Source of the DNA: Serpula lacrymans var. lacrymans S7.9
Lineage: Eukaryota; Basidiomycota; Agaricomycetes; Boletales; Serpulaceae
Direction: 5' to 3'
Assembly (NCBI RefSeq): GCF_000218685.1
Contig: NW_006763293.1
Coordinates: 738,720-802,719, forward strand
DNA length: 64,000 nucleotides
Shown here one piece after another: positions 11,101 through 21,974 of the stretch. The notes under the pieces were generated by a model, which made no database searches, was not told the origin of the DNA, and was given only the letters and a program-made list of their open reading frames with translations. Each line of letters starts with the position of its first letter. Position 1 is the first letter of the stretch. The position numbers were made by a program, and so were the translations under genes.

Positions 11101-11310
11101 CGGGGTAGTGGATAGGGGTTTTTCACGGTATATGTGTTCAGTTTTCTGTAGTCTTGGCACGGTCGGAGTGATCCATCCTTTTTGCCAATGAAGAAGAAGG
11201 GGGACACTTGTGGTGACTTGCTCGGCCTGATGTATCCCTTTCTGTAATTTTCCGTTAAGAATTCTGTTAACACTTCGTCTTTTTTTGGTGCCAATGAGTA
11301 TAATTTGCAA
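8190..11310 (-). pseudogene. Gypsy pol: RT, RNase H, integrase, chromodomain
   Basis: RT at 11294-10735 shows [20 protein letters not shown] and the catalytic [10 protein letters not shown]. It continues after the solo LTR with EYLGMIVSHNQ and FLGYGNFYRKFI. RNase H remains as TDHKNLTYW. Integrase has the HHCC zinc finger (YWWPGIMKQ, CAICQQAK), the first Asp in LSVDF, then LISNRGPQFAS where the second catalytic Asp is Asn, and the third acidic region in NQELE. A chromodomain at about 8390-8190 reads EYKVDSILRHKPW and LIKWHHYPHSENSWEPEEHL; in chromoviruses it directs integration to marked chromatin. Several stops and frameshifts make it inactive. Confidence 0.85.
10321..10722 (-). mobile_element. 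Solo LTR family A, TSD TCAAT
   Basis: 402 bp, starting TGTAACGACC and ending TTGTAACA, flanked by a perfect TCAAT duplication (10316-10320, 10723-10727). It is the reverse complement of the family A LTR at 23006-23394. It interrupts the RT of the minus-strand Gypsy, so it is younger. It carries several CACATG/CATGTG palindromes. Confidence 0.9.
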
Positions 11311-11501
11311 TCTGTCGGTATAAATTCTGGTTTTATGTTGATTATGTGATCATATTCCCGTCGTTTGGGGAGTCTTTCTGACTTTTATTTATTGAAAACA
11401 TCTGAATACTCCTTGTATTTGTCTGGGAGGATATGCTCCTTCTTTTTTCTGTGTGTCTGTGCGTGTTCCATTGCTGTGTTGACCTTTAATCTAATCGTGG
11501 T

Positions 11502-11960
11502 TCAAAGATAGGGTGTTTGGTTGGATGTGTATCTATGAATGGTTTTGTATTTGTCCTCATCTACCATGGTTGTCCTGATCTTTGTTTCTGTAGTTGTTTG
11601 GTTTATCCTGATTGAGTGTTTGTCTGGTTTTGGTAATTCCTTGTTTTTCCAGTTAATGACTGGATTAACTTTTTGTAACCAGGGAAATCCCAGTAGTACA
11701 TCTTCTCTGTCTAGTCCGGTTAATAGGAATTTTGTAAACCTATTTTGTCCTCCTGCATTTACCCTTTGATAGGTGTAATGCATAACTTTTCCATTTTTGT
11801 TCGTGATTCCGTCAACATTTTTACACGTTATAGGGGTTGTGAGCTTTTGGAGGGGGAATCGGTGTCTGATGGCAAATTTTGTGTCCATGAAGTCATCTGT
11901 AGCTCCTGAATCTATCAGGGCTTTGATTCCGATGGTTTTCTGTTTTAATAAGCAATTGAT
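11502..11960 (-). pseudogene. Gypsy aspartic protease
   Basis: Minus-strand frame with the retropepsin active site IDSGATDDFMDTKF, the flap and core region, and the usual terminal segment GFPWLQKVNPVINW. It belongs to the minus-strand Gypsy and lies between gag and RT. Frames to both sides are broken. Confidence 0.8.
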
Positions 11961-12155
11961 TCATAAAGAGTTGGCATTGATTGTTGCTATTGTTACAGTT
12001 GCCACTTCCAATGGTACTAACATTGGGGTAGTCCGTCGTTTCAAAAACCCCCGTCTTCCAATTCCTTCATCACTTCTGTTCGCTGATCTTCCCCTAACTC
12101 CCTCCGCATTCTCATGATGTTATGGACCTTGTCTTCTTCTACCACTGTTTTGGTG

Positions 12156-12929
12156 TCATCTTCCGTTTCGGTTTGACGTACCTTTTTTTTCGGGAGTTTT
12201 TCCTTTATTCCAACAATTCCTTCCTGTGTGCCCTTCTTTGTTGCATATGAAGCATCTCCCTTCTTTCCTTTGGGTTTCTTCTTCGTCTTTGGTCAGTCTC
12301 TTTGCCCCGGTGGATGGTCCATCTTTGCAATTTTTGTCGTTCTGTTTCTCCTTGTTTCTGGTACCCCAAGTCCCTTCGGAGATGGCGTTGGCACTGATCC
12401 AGTTGGTGTCTAGGTTTGCCACTGTGTTCATACAATCTTTGATGGTGACCAGTTCCTTTCCGGTGAGTGCTCCGCGGAGGAGGGGAGGGCGGATCACTTT
12501 CTGATAAACCATGATCATGGCTTCATTGTTGATGCCGCTCTTTCTGGCATCTAGCATGAACCTTGAGTTAAATGTCACTGCATTTTCTCCTGGTTCCTTT
12601 TTTATTTTCATCAAGGCGGCCGAGGCTGTTCCTTTGACGTTTGTCATTCTGAAACTGGCTGTGAAGGTTTTCATGAAGTCTACCCACATGGGGTAGGCGT
12701 TCTTCTCTTTGTATTTGATCATCTTGGCTTTGCTCTATGAGGCGGCGGTTACATCCTTCATGTAGCTGAGGGCCACGTACACCTTTTTCTTGTCAGAGGT
12801 GTAAATGACGGTATTGATAATGAAGTGTAAATTAGTGGATGATATCCATCTTTGGGCCTTATCTGGGGTTCCATCGAAGTCATTGATCTTTCTGATCATC
12901 GTGGGTTTGGATGCTGTGGCATTAGACAT
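12156..12929 (-). pseudogene. Gypsy gag with CCHC zinc knuckle
   Basis: A gag N-terminal frame (12929-12735, MIRKINDFDGTPDKAQRWIS) continues after a break as 12722-12156. The latter contains the capsid-like region (EPGENAVTFNSRFMLDARKS) and one CCHC knuckle, CFICNKEGHTGRNC, which would bind RNA in the particle. Sequence 13088-13370 on the same strand continues a Gln/His-rich frame toward the 5' LTR, probably leader or extra gag sequence. Confidence 0.8.
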
Positions 12930-13651
12930 GGTGCGTGTTGGTGGAACAGGAGATGGATTGGGTGCTGTGAGAAGTATCTGTGATGTGGGAGGGGGTATTG
13001 GTTCACCTTCTGCTGCATATTCTTCAACATCATTTTTGTTGTAGACATCTGCTGCAACTACTGGGGGATTGTGTTGTGTTCTGGGTATTAGTTGTGGGTG
13101 GCTTTCTGCGTAAAACTGTAGCCAACATGTTCTGGCTCCTTAGAATATGTCCGCCTGCTCTCTAGTGTGGAGTTGAGTGATGTCTGGTTGAGGAAAGGGA
13201 GGTGGTGCTGCTGTCCTTCCTTGTCTGGATGATACTGGGGGTGTTGCTGTCTGTGTTTGTGAATCTTCTGAGCTTCTTCCTGCTCTCTGAGATCTGGTTG
13301 TTGGTTGTTGTGATGTCTTGTTGACTTTTTCTTCCCAAACCTAAATAGGTGGGACTTCTGGTAGGAATACAATTCTTTTGTTACGCACGAAGTGCTTAAC
13401 AAAGTCTAAGGGTTCGTCAAGGTTTTGAAGAGACTTATCCAAAGATAAGTTTGAGAATTTAGTTCTGAATAGACTTTCTCCAATGAGAGTTGGTCTTCTT
13501 CCTACTGTTACAAGCATATTTATAGGAGATAGAATTGGTGATAGAAGTTAGGTTTTATCTAGGGCTGGTCTGTCCGTTGAGGACTAAGTGCTATACAAAG
13601 TAATGCGACTGCGAAGAGAACAGAAATATATGTGAAGGAAATGAGTCATTG

Positions 13652-14067
13652 TGTTACAATAACACAATTTTTGGACCTTTCCTTCATTTTCATTCTCCGC
13701 TTTAACCTTGTATACTTTAGCTTTCACACATGGTACCACGCAGCACTTCCCCTTTTGTTCAAACTCCTCTTTCTCGTGCCGCGTTGCCTTCTTCTTATTT
13801 TAGATACAACTCTCTCACACAGTGGAGCTGGTCATGCAGGCTAGGCCCCATGACATCATCAGCCACTGACTTTATCAACTGTACAGTACATAAGTACAAA
13901 CACTCTGTATTAGTATATATACCTCAATAGATCCAGGAGACTCCTTAGCGAGTCCTCCTGTTGTATACCAACAAACTCTCTGCAGCTTGAAGGGTAACCA
14001 CTCCCTCATCACTACCTTTATAGTGCATTCTTGTGTGCGCCAGAGTAACTAACTCTTGGTTGTTACA
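13652..14067 (+). mobile_element. Solo LTR family B (416 bp)
   Basis: Starts TGTTACAATAACAC and ends TTGGTTGTTACA. It is the same length as the LTRs at 15731-16146 and 21492-21907, and visibly closer to the former. Flanks CATTG and CATCA agree in only three of five bases, so there is no convincing target duplication. It truncates the LTR-internal ORF of family C. Confidence 0.85.
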
Positions 14068-14244
14068 CATCAGTCCAATGGTATAACCGATGAGTAAAGG
14101 AAAATGAGTAGTCCATAGAAGAGAATAGAAATCGTAACAATGGTTAAGAAAGCCTGTTAAGGCTATGAGAAGCAAGATGGTAAAGGATACCTCTAGCCCT
14201 AGAGCCAGAGGTGTAATAGGGAAAGTGTCTGAGAACCAAGACAT
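14068..14244 (-). pseudogene. LTR-internal short membrane ORF, truncated by nested LTR
   Basis: The ATG at 14244 lies 37 nt inside the LTR. The protein begins MSWFSDTFPITPLALGLE and continues with a hydrophobic segment (VSFTILLLIALTGFL). After about 59 codons the frame runs into the nested family B LTR. It is homologous to the 59-aa ORF at 46208-46387; see findings. The function is unknown. Confidence 0.5.
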
Positions 14245-14281
14245 GGAATGAAAAGATAAGAAAATGTAAATGGTCCTCACA

Positions 14282-15658
14282 CTATCAAGACAACCAGACC
14301 ATGACAAAGGACAAAATGATAACAAAGACATGACCGGACTAAGGCCCGATCTATTTAAAATCAATATGTCTCTAACAGGAAAACAAAGACAAGAACTAAC
14401 TGAAGCAGACGAAAAAGCGATAGAGACATTTAGATGGATCAGAAAAAGAATGGGAAACATTGACAAAGTTGTAAAGAAGGTTAAGGACAAAATACAAAAC
14501 TGCCAAGACGGTTGGTGGACTGGCAAAGGACGCATATACTTCAAAGGTTGAATGTATGCCCCAAAGGACTAAAAGCTAAGAGAAGAGATCATTAGAGATT
14601 ATCATGATTTTATTGTTGCTGGTAACCCAGGCCAGTATAAAACAAAGGAATCAATTACCAGAATGTACTGGTGGCCATATATGGACAAAGACATCCAAGA
14701 ATATGTAACAGGATGCAAAACTTGCCAAAGAACTAAAATTGATCATCAGAAAAAGGCAGCACTGTTACACCCAAATGAGATCCCAAGCTGTCCCTGGCAG
14801 ATTATATCCACAGATCTCATTGGACCACTACCAGAATCAAAGGGCTACAATACAATAATGGTCATTGTAGATTGATTCTCAAAAATGATCAAACTAATAC
14901 CCACACACGCCGAGTTAAACTCTGAAGGAGTGGCAAAGATATTTAGAAACACTGTATCCTGGTATCATGGACTACCCGGAAAAATGATATTCAATTGTGG
15001 AGTACAATTTGTCTCAAACTTCATGAAAGATCTTTACACTCTATTACAGATAAAAGGAAACCCGTCAACAGCATACCACCCTCAGACAGATGAACAGACA
15101 GAAAGAATCAATCAAGAGATAGAACAATATCTCCACATATTTGTCAACCATAAACAAGGTGACTGGGCAGAATGGTTACCTTTAGCAGAATTCTTCTTTA
15201 ATAATAAAAAACATTCCACAACCGGGTACAGTCTATTTGATCTCAACAATGGCCAACACCCAAAGGTAGAAATAGGAGGAAAGAAAGAAGTGAAAAGCAA
15301 AAGTGCAGAGGAATTTGTAGAAAGAATGAAAAAGACAAGAAAGGAGGCAGAAAAATCTCTAGCAAAGGCAGCAGAGATTGTGAAGAGGTCATATGATAAA
15401 AACAAAAAAGAGAGTATCAAATATCAACCAGGGGATAAAGTTATGTTGAAGCCGAACATATAACAACAGATCAGCCATCAAAAAAACTAGATGACAAAAG
15501 ACATAGACCATTTATTGTTGAAAAGAAAACTAGTCTGGCAGCATACAAATTAAAACTTCCCGGAAAATGGAAGAACATATATCTGGTCTTCAATAAAAAA
15601 CTCCTACACCCCTATAAACAACTTACATTCCCTGGACAGAAAAAACCAAAACCCCCGC
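14282..15658 (+). pseudogene. Gypsy RNase H end and integrase (plus strand)
   Basis: Begins abruptly inside the conserved end of RNase H (LSRQPDHDKG). It contains the integrase zinc finger (MYWWPYMDKD, CKTCQRTK), the first Asp in STDLIGPLPESKGY, a stop in place of a codon in VIVD*FSK, MIFNCGVQFVSNF where the second catalytic Asp is Asn, and the third acidic region HPQTDEQTERINQEIEQYL. It ends with the SH3-like GDKVMLKP region. Probably the 3' half of the Gypsy whose protease is at 1700-2383. Confidence 0.8.
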
Positions 15659-15730
15659 TGTAACAACCAAGAGTTAGTTACTCTGGTGCACAACTCAGAC
15701 AAGCAAAAGAGTAATGAGAGGGAGTGGTTA
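15659..15730 (-). repeat. 72-bp LTR terminal fragment, inverted
   Basis: TGTAACAACCAAGAG and the following bases are the reverse complement of the last 72 bp of an A/B-type LTR. It abuts directly the 5' LTR of the element at 15731. The rest of this LTR is not found beyond 21907, so a simple insertion inside it does not explain the arrangement. Confidence 0.75.
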
Positions 15731-16146
15731 TGTTACGATAACACAATTTTCGGACCTTTCCTCCTTTTTCATTCTCCGCTTTAACCTTGTACACTTTAGC
15801 TTTCACACATGGTGCCACGTGGCACTTCCCCTTTTGTTCAAACTCCTCTTTCTCGCGCCGCGTTGCCTTCTTCTTATTTTAGATACAACTCTCTCACACA
15901 GTGGAGCTGGTCATGCGGGCTAGGCCCCATGACATCATCAGCCACTAACTTTATCAACTGTACAGTACATAAGTACAAACACTGTGTATTAGTATATATA
16001 CCTCAATAGATCAAGGAGACTCCTCAGCGAGTCCTCCTGTTGTATACCAACAAACTATCTGCGGCTTAAAGGGTAACCACTCCCTCATTATCCTTTTTAT
16101 AGTGTGTTCTTGTGTGTGCCAGAGTAACTAACTCTTGGTTGTTACA
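15731..16146 (+). repeat. 5' LTR (family B)
   Basis: 416 bp, TGTTACGATAAC to GTTGTTACA. It has a TATATATA box near 15993. It is nearly the same as the solo LTR at 13652-14067 and clearly different from the 3' LTR of this element. Confidence 0.9.
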
Positions 16147-16666
16147 TTAGGACTCGCTCTTCTACTCTCTCGCACATTGTGCAAAAAGTCCCATTGGGCA
16201 CCCGGACTCCAGGGTGAAGGAGATTTGGTTATTGGTTGGGAATATCCCGCATAGCAGATAGGTGCGCTCTTTGCGACGGCCTTGTAGTGCTTTGGGAGAA
16301 GAACCAAAACCTTTGATACGCGGCCCCCAGCGTTAAGGGGAGTACTATAGCTCAGCAGTTGGTGTGGAACCTCTGTTGATTAGATTTTAGAATACAAAAC
16401 TTCTTCTTTGAATACCTCTGACCAGGCCGGGCACTTGCCTCCACCAGTCTGAAGAAGGGTTGACAGCTTAACAAGCGGACCACCCCCTGACAACTGTTTG
16501 GACCAGGGTTTGATACTATAACTTTTATATAAACTTTCAAATACTATAGTGTGGGTAGTCGGAGATTGAGATCCGATACTCAGCTGGGAAGAGGTAGATC
16601 CGCAGATAGCAAGTGGGGACCCCCAGTTACATTTTTTTTATTACTTTACAAAGAGAACAAGTCGGC
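16147..16666 (+). other. Gypsy leader between 5' LTR and gag
   Basis: 520 bp of non-coding leader that should hold the primer-binding site and packaging signal. I could not match the first bases after the LTR (TTAGGACTCG) to a tRNA end with confidence. No other gene is visible. Confidence 0.5.
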
Positions 16667-17725
16667 ATGTTGTCGCAACCAGATATCAATGCCCTGCTGC
16701 ACAACATGCGTGCGCAGATTCAGGCGTTGACGAGCCAGCTCGCTGAGATTCAGGCTGCCCCAGCAGCAGAATCTACGGTTGAGCAAAAATTCAACAAAAA
16801 GGTCAAGATTGTCGCTGACCCTGGCGCTTTTGAAGGAGATAGGGCTCGATTTGCCGAATGGTGGATCAAGCTCCAAATTTGGATCAAAGCGAACTGGGAC
16901 GCGTTTGCTGACAATTTCGAAATAGCGACAGCTGTGCTGTCTCGACTAAAAGGACCTGTGGCAGGTCGATACACCCAAGTTAGAATGCAGGAGTGCTACA
17001 CTGCGGGAGTGTGGCCCACCTGGGACAATCTCAAGGTAGAGATCAAAAAATATTTCAAACCACGAGCTGAGCGTGACTGGGCACGTCAGCAAATTCATTC
17101 TTTCAAACAAGGAAACATGAGGACGGATGACTATGTTACCCGGTTCCTGGCCCTCTCCATCCAAGGAGGGCTTGGCAATGAACATGCAGTAGAGCTGCTG
17201 GAACGCAATGTGAACCCCCACATTGCAGAACAGCTCTATCTGCAAGATATGAGAAACGAGAACCTCTCTCAAGCAGCAGAGGAGGTTCGGAAAATAGGTA
17301 GGGCCATAGAGCTCTACCAAATGCACCAAGGTGGCGGGTCCACCACCAAAAACAATGTATCCCAGAGGCGCCCTGGGTCATCAAACCACCATAATCACTC
17401 TCACGGGTTCAAGCCATTCGGGCTGCAACCAGGGCAGGGAGCCCCTATGAATATTGGCGCAGTCCAGGGTGGAAAGATGCGCAGATTCAAGGGGAACTGC
17501 TACAATTGCGGCCAAGAGGGACACATGTCCCGAGATTGCAGAAACGGGGCGCAGGCCGCTCAACAAAAAAATAACCAAGGGCGCCAGGCGCGCCAATTAG
17601 AAACCGAGAAACCGGACGATCGGCTTTGTTCTTTGGCCAGTCATTCTTACGACGAAATCCGGGCCTTCTTCTACAATCAGCAGGCTGCTGAAATGAAGGC
17701 TCAGGGAAAAGAGTTCGGAGCTTAG
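16667..17725 (+). CDS. Gypsy gag
   Basis: Intact frame of 352 codons from MLSQPDINALL; an upstream in-frame ATG at 16613 would add 18 residues but lies in the leader. It has a coiled-coil-like N terminus, a retrotransposon gag capsid region (FEGDRARFAEWWIKLQIWIK, then HSFKQGNMRTDDYVTRF), and one zinc knuckle CYNCGQEGHMSRDC near residue 290. It would form the virus-like particle. Unlike pol it has no obvious break. Confidence 0.85.
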   Translation: MLSQPDINALLHNMRAQIQALTSQLAEIQAAPAAESTVEQKFNKKVKIVADPGAFEGDRARFAEWWIKLQIWIKANWDAFADNFEIATAVLSRLKGPVAGRYTQVRMQECYTAGVWPTWDNLKVEIKKYFKPRAERDWARQQIHSFKQGNMRTDDYVTRFLALSIQGGLGNEHAVELLERNVNPHIAEQLYLQDMRNENLSQAAEEVRKIGRAIELYQMHQGGGSTTKNNVSQRRPGSSNHHNHSHGFKPFGLQPGQGAPMNIGAVQGGKMRRFKGNCYNCGQEGHMSRDCRNGAQAAQQKNNQGRQARQLETEKPDDRLCSLASHSYDEIRAFFYNQQAAEMKAQGKEFGA

Positions 17726-17730
17726 GTCAC

Positions 17731-18336
17731 TTGGGTGCCTTCGCTCCTATGAACAATGAAGTAAACCACAACAAAGTGGCCCCTGCTCCGGGGTGTTGCA
17801 CAAGCAATAAAGGAAAGACGGGGATGGCTCCCCAATTTGTAAATAAATTTCAAAATTTACCAGAAATATGTACTTGTATGAAAACTTGTAACTTTAATAT
17901 TTATGATACTACCGCTGCACCAGCGTCTCCCTTGGAGTGTGGCCCCGGCAAGACAAACACTAGGGTGCTTGATTCTGGTAAAACTAAAATAGAAAAACAT
18001 GTTTCTTTCAATACTTCCTCTTCTTTGGAGCCACCCTTTCCCAAAATCCCAAGGTGTGTGTTGATGTGCACGTATTTATTCCAAAAAGAGATCTGTTTAG
18101 ACGTTGGTGTGGAAAACCTTGCCCAGGGCATAGTACACCCAACCAGCGCACTGCTTGATTCAGGCGCTAACGGAATCTTCATAGATCAGGTCTGGGCGGA
18201 GCAAATTAGACTCCCCCTTGTAAAATTAGATGTATCTAGCAGGTGGCTGTATCACCCAAAAATGTTCTTTTGTTGTCGAATACCAAGGACACAGAGAACG
18301 AGTCACCGCCGAAGCTACCCAACTAGGGAAGGTTAA
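17731..18336 (+). pseudogene. Gypsy protease frame
   Basis: The frame opens right after gag (MGAFAPMNNEV) and contains the retropepsin motif LLDSGANGIFID near residue 140. Shortly after, at about 18225, the protease continues in another frame (CSFVVEYQGHRE, LILGWTWLFKHNPEIDW) that opens the next ORF, so a frameshift separates the catalytic Asp from the rest of the domain. Confidence 0.7.
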
Positions 18337-21178
18337 TTTAATCTTGGGCTGGACCTGGCTATTTAAACACAATCCTGAGATTGACTGGCAGACAGGGGTT
18401 GTCACATTGTCACGTTGCCCTCGGGAGTGTGTGAACTGGGGTAAACCAAATCACGTCCATCACAATGAGCATCTTGAGAAGATAAACGCTGGTCACGTTT
18501 ATGAGCTCAGATCTTTAGAAAAAATCAACGATGACAATGATGAGGTAAAACCCGAGGAAGAGATTAAGAAACTGGTACCTCCCGAGTACCATGACTTCTG
18601 GAAAGTCTTTTCTAAACATACATCAGAGCGCTTCCCAGAGGCTAAGCCTTGGGACCATGCTATAGATTTGAAGGACACCTTCAAACCGAGAAAAGGACAC
18701 ATAATACCACTCTCTGCTCCAGAAAGAGATGAGGTATCAAGTTTCATAGATGAACAACTTAGGAAGGGTTACATCAGACCTTCCAAAAGCCCTATGACGT
18801 CCCCGGTGTTCTTCATCCCTAAAAAAAAAGGTAAGAAGTGCATGATTATGGATTATTGTTACGTGAATGAGCACACGGTTAAAAATGCGTATCCGCTGCC
18901 TTTGATCAGTCAGCTAGTAGACAAATTGGCTGGTGCCAAGATCTTGACAAAGATGGATCTCAGATGGGGGTACAATAATGTACAAACCAAAGAAGAAGAT
19001 GCTTGGAAGGCCACGTTCACGTGCCACCGAGGATCCTTTGAACCCCTTGTTATGTTCTTTGGGTTGACCAATTCACCGGCGACCTTCCAGAGCATGATGA
19101 ATGAGATCTTTGCGGATATGGAAAACTGTGTTATCATCTACATTGACAATTTGTTAATATTTACGAGGTCGGACGATGAGGCTGAGCATGACAGGATCGT
19201 GCAAGAAGTCCTTCGACGCCTACAGGAACGGGACCTATTCGTCAAACCCAAAAAATGTAATTTTAAAGTGAAGGAAATAGACTTCCTCAGTATAATCATA
19301 GGCCAGAATGGAATCAGGATAGACCCTGAGAAAGTTCAAGCTATATTGGACTGGCCAGAACCAACTCCTGTCAAAGGAGTTAGGGCCTTCCTTGGCTTGG
19401 GAAATTTCTACCGAAGGTTTATCAAAAACTTCGCAAGAATTACGAGACCATTGAACGATCTCACTAAAAAGGACATTGTTTGGCACTGGGGTGCCAAAGA
19501 ACAAGAAGCTTTTGATAAGCTTAAACAGGCATTTACAACAGCGCCCATATTAGCATTTCCAGAATTAGACAAAGAGTTCCGGCTAGAAACCAACTCTTCT
19601 GAATTTGCTACTGGGGCTGTTTTGTCAATTAAATGTCCTGACGATCTTTGGAGGCCTTGTGCCTATTTATCACATAGTTTGTCGCCTACAGAGTGCAACT
19701 ATCAAATTTACGACAAAGAGATGCTAGCCATCATTAGAGCCTTAGAGCACTGGCGGCACTACTTAGAAGGTGCTAGACACCAATTTGAAATTTGGACCGA
19801 TCATAAGAATCCGGAGTATTTTATGACGGCCCAAGACTTGAACCGAAGACAGGCCCACTACGCGGTATACTTGTCAAGGTTTGATTATAAATTAATTCAT
19901 AAGCCTGGAAGCTCTATGGGGAAAGCGGACACTTTGTCCAGAAGAAAGGATCATGCCAACAGCATCGAAGATGACAACAAAGGTGTTACCCTGATAGACC
20001 AATCAAGGGTTGCCAATGTTAGAATCGGGCAGGATTCCGATCTTCTGGAAGTCTTCAAGAAAGACATCTCCTCAGAAGAGAAGGCGCGCCTTGATGGCAA
20101 TGAAAATTATTTATGGGAAGACAGGCTCTTCCATTTTAAAGACAAAATCTATGTGCCTGAGTCCGCAAGGATCAACAGAAACTATATGTGGCCTGGCATG
20201 GTCAAAGATGTACAGGAATACGTAAAATCCTGTCTGAGATGTGCCATGGCTAAGAATTCTTATCAACCGCCGGCTGGTAAATGTATGCCGAATCCGATAC
20301 CAGCTGGTCCCTGGCAAGATATATCGGTTGATTTCACAATGGATCTGCCCGAGTCAAATAGGTATGATTCAGTAATGGTGGTAGTAGATCGCTTCTACAA
20401 AGAAGTGGTATTCATACCCACCAACAAAACTATTACTGCCTCTGGTACGGCAAATTTATTTAAAGATTTCGTATGGTCCATCCATGGATTACCAGAGACG
20501 GTTATTTCCAATAGAGGACCTAAACTTGCTAGCGAATTTACGAAAGAATTATGCTGGATGCTGGGCATCAAACCCAAGTTATCAACGGTGTTCCATCCGC
20601 AGACTGATGGACAAACAAAGAGACTAAACCAGGAGTTGAAACAATACCTCCGTATATTTATTAGTGACAGGCAGATGGATTGGGCCAAGTGGCTAAAGAT
20701 AGCCCAGTTCTCATACAATATTAAACAGTCGTCGGCTACAGGAAAGGCACCATTTGAGGTAACAAGATTGTACCTCCCCAGAATGGGTGTAGAACCTGGC
20801 AGAAGCAAGAACGAGGCTGCTGGGAACATGACCAAGGACATGAAGTCTGTCTTAGACGAAACGCGCAAGGCACTATTCAAAACTGCAGAGCAGATGAAAG
20901 ACAGGGCAGAGCGTAGACGCTCTAAGGCCCCTGACTACAAGGTTGGCAACCTGGTCTGGTTAGATACTGACCACTTAAAGTTAAAAGATCGGCAGTCTAG
21001 AAAACTGACCAAAAAGTGGATTGGCCCTTACCAGATTAAGGAAGTCAAACCCAACGCAGTGGCGCTGGAACTCCCAAAACGAATGAGGGTAGTACCCACG
21101 GTCAATATTAGTCATGTGAAACCCTACAAAGGGCCGCTGCCGGGACAGCGTGTAGACCGGCCCCCGGACCGGTTGTAG
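18230..21178 (+). pseudogene. Gypsy RT-RNase H-integrase, catalytic residues mutated
   Basis: Open frame of 982 codons. [22 protein letters not shown], and VIIYIDNLLIF where the usual YIDD/YMDD has become YIDN. RNase H: RLETNSSEFATGAVLS, where family members normally have TDAS. Integrase: zinc finger (NYMWPGMVKD, CLRCAMAK), ISVDF with the first Asp, VISNRGPKLAS where the second Asp is Asn, and QTKRLNQEL where family members have QTERxNQ. The frame is long and open, yet all three enzymes look dead. It ends with a PxxNISHVKPYKG segment, after which a frameshift leads to the chromodomain. Confidence 0.9.
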
Positions 21179-21480
21179 TCACCCAGGAAGGTGAAGAAGA
21201 GTTCGAAGTTGAACGGGTGGTGGATGCACACTTGAAGCGTGGTAAATTAGAGTTCCTAGTCCTGTGAAAGGGCTATGGAGACGAGGACAGAACGTGGGAG
21301 CCAGAAGCCCATCTGGATAACTCCCGCAACGCTGTTCCCAAATTTTATTCTAAGAATCCCTCAGCTCCTAGGAAGCTTAGAGGCATGGATTCAAAACTTT
21401 TTAATTCTCTTTTTCAAACTATGCGAGAAAATTTAACTACCACCTCTGGTATTTGGTCTCGCCTGGAAGTTGAGCCTTAG
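21170..21480 (+). pseudogene. Gypsy chromodomain, out of frame and with a stop
   Basis: A frame different from pol reads EEEFEVERVVDAHLKRGKLE, then FLVL, a TGA, and KGYGDEDRTWEPEAHL. The TGA replaces the Trp codon of the conserved WKGY. The matching region at the right end of the window (63625-64000, minus strand) still has Trp. The frame shift from pol lies near 21140-21170. Confidence 0.8.
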
Positions 21481-21491
21481 AAGGGGGGTAG

Positions 21492-21907
21492 TGTTACGAT
21501 AACACAATTTTTGGACCTTTCCTTTAATTTTCATTCTCCACTTTAACCTTTTTACGATAGTTCACACTCCATGCCATGCGGCACTTTCCTTTTCGTTCTA
21601 ACTCCACTTTCTCACATGACGCTGCCTTTATTCTTCTTTTAAACACAAAGTCTCTCACACAGTGGAGCTGGTCACACGGGCTGCGCCCTCTGACATCATC
21701 AGCCACTCCTTTTATCAACTGTACAGTACATAGGTACAAACACTCTGTATTAGTATAAATACCCCAATAGATCAAGGAGACTCCTCAGCGAGTCCTCCTA
21801 TTGTTAACCAACAAACTCTCTGCAGCCTAAGGGGTAACCACTCCCCATTCACTACATTTATAGTGTGTTCCTGTGTGCGCCAGAGTAACTAACTCTTGGT
21901 TGTTACA
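21492..21907 (+). repeat. 3' LTR (family B)
   Basis: 416 bp, TGTTACGATAAC to GTTGTTACA, preceded by the polypurine tract. Same length as the 5' LTR but with many substitutions and small replaced blocks. Confidence 0.9.
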
Positions 21908-21974
21908 TTTAGTGTGTTCTGGGCCCAGATAAATTTATGAAGGATACAAATATTGTTAGCATTGTAGCCTGCTA

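Larger units (their letters stand above)
8190..13378 (-). mobile_element. Minus-strand chromodomain Gypsy (chromovirus), decayed
   Basis: Reading right to left: gag (12929-12156), protease (about 11960-11502), RT, RNase H, integrase, and a C-terminal chromodomain, the order of a Ty3/Gypsy chromovirus. Many frameshifts and stops are present. A 402-bp solo LTR is inserted in the RT (10321-10722). Its 5' LTR is probably the family C LTR at 13379-14281. I could not find its 3' LTR on the left, where sequence 6331-8189 is unresolved. Confidence 0.85.
13379..14281 (-). repeat. Family C LTR, probable 5' LTR of the minus-strand Gypsy, with nested LTR
   Basis: Starts TGTTACGCACG and ends GGTCCTCACA on the plus strand. 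Its right part matches the LTR at 4401-5089. It is split by the family B LTR at 13652-14067. It sits exactly between the gag side of the minus-strand Gypsy and a plus-strand Gypsy RNase H-integrase fragment, as expected for the 5' LTR of an element inserted into another. The left limit is inferred from TG..CA ends, and no flanking duplication could be confirmed. Confidence 0.6.
15731..21907 (+). mobile_element. Long Gypsy chromovirus with two family B LTRs, mutated
   Basis: 6.2-kb element with LTRs of 416 bp at both ends, gag, protease, RT-RNase H-integrase, chromodomain remnant, and a purine tract (GAAGGGGGGTAG) just before the 3' LTR. It has no target duplication (GGTTA against TTTAG), and the two LTRs differ by roughly one base in six by eye. 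Catalytic residues are changed in RT, RNase H and integrase, and frameshifts separate protease from RT and pol from the chromodomain. It is not autonomous in its present form. Confidence 0.9.

Noticed and set aside
13639..14072. Target duplication for the family B LTR at 13652
   Set aside because: CATTG and CATCA agree in only three bases; not enough to claim a duplication.
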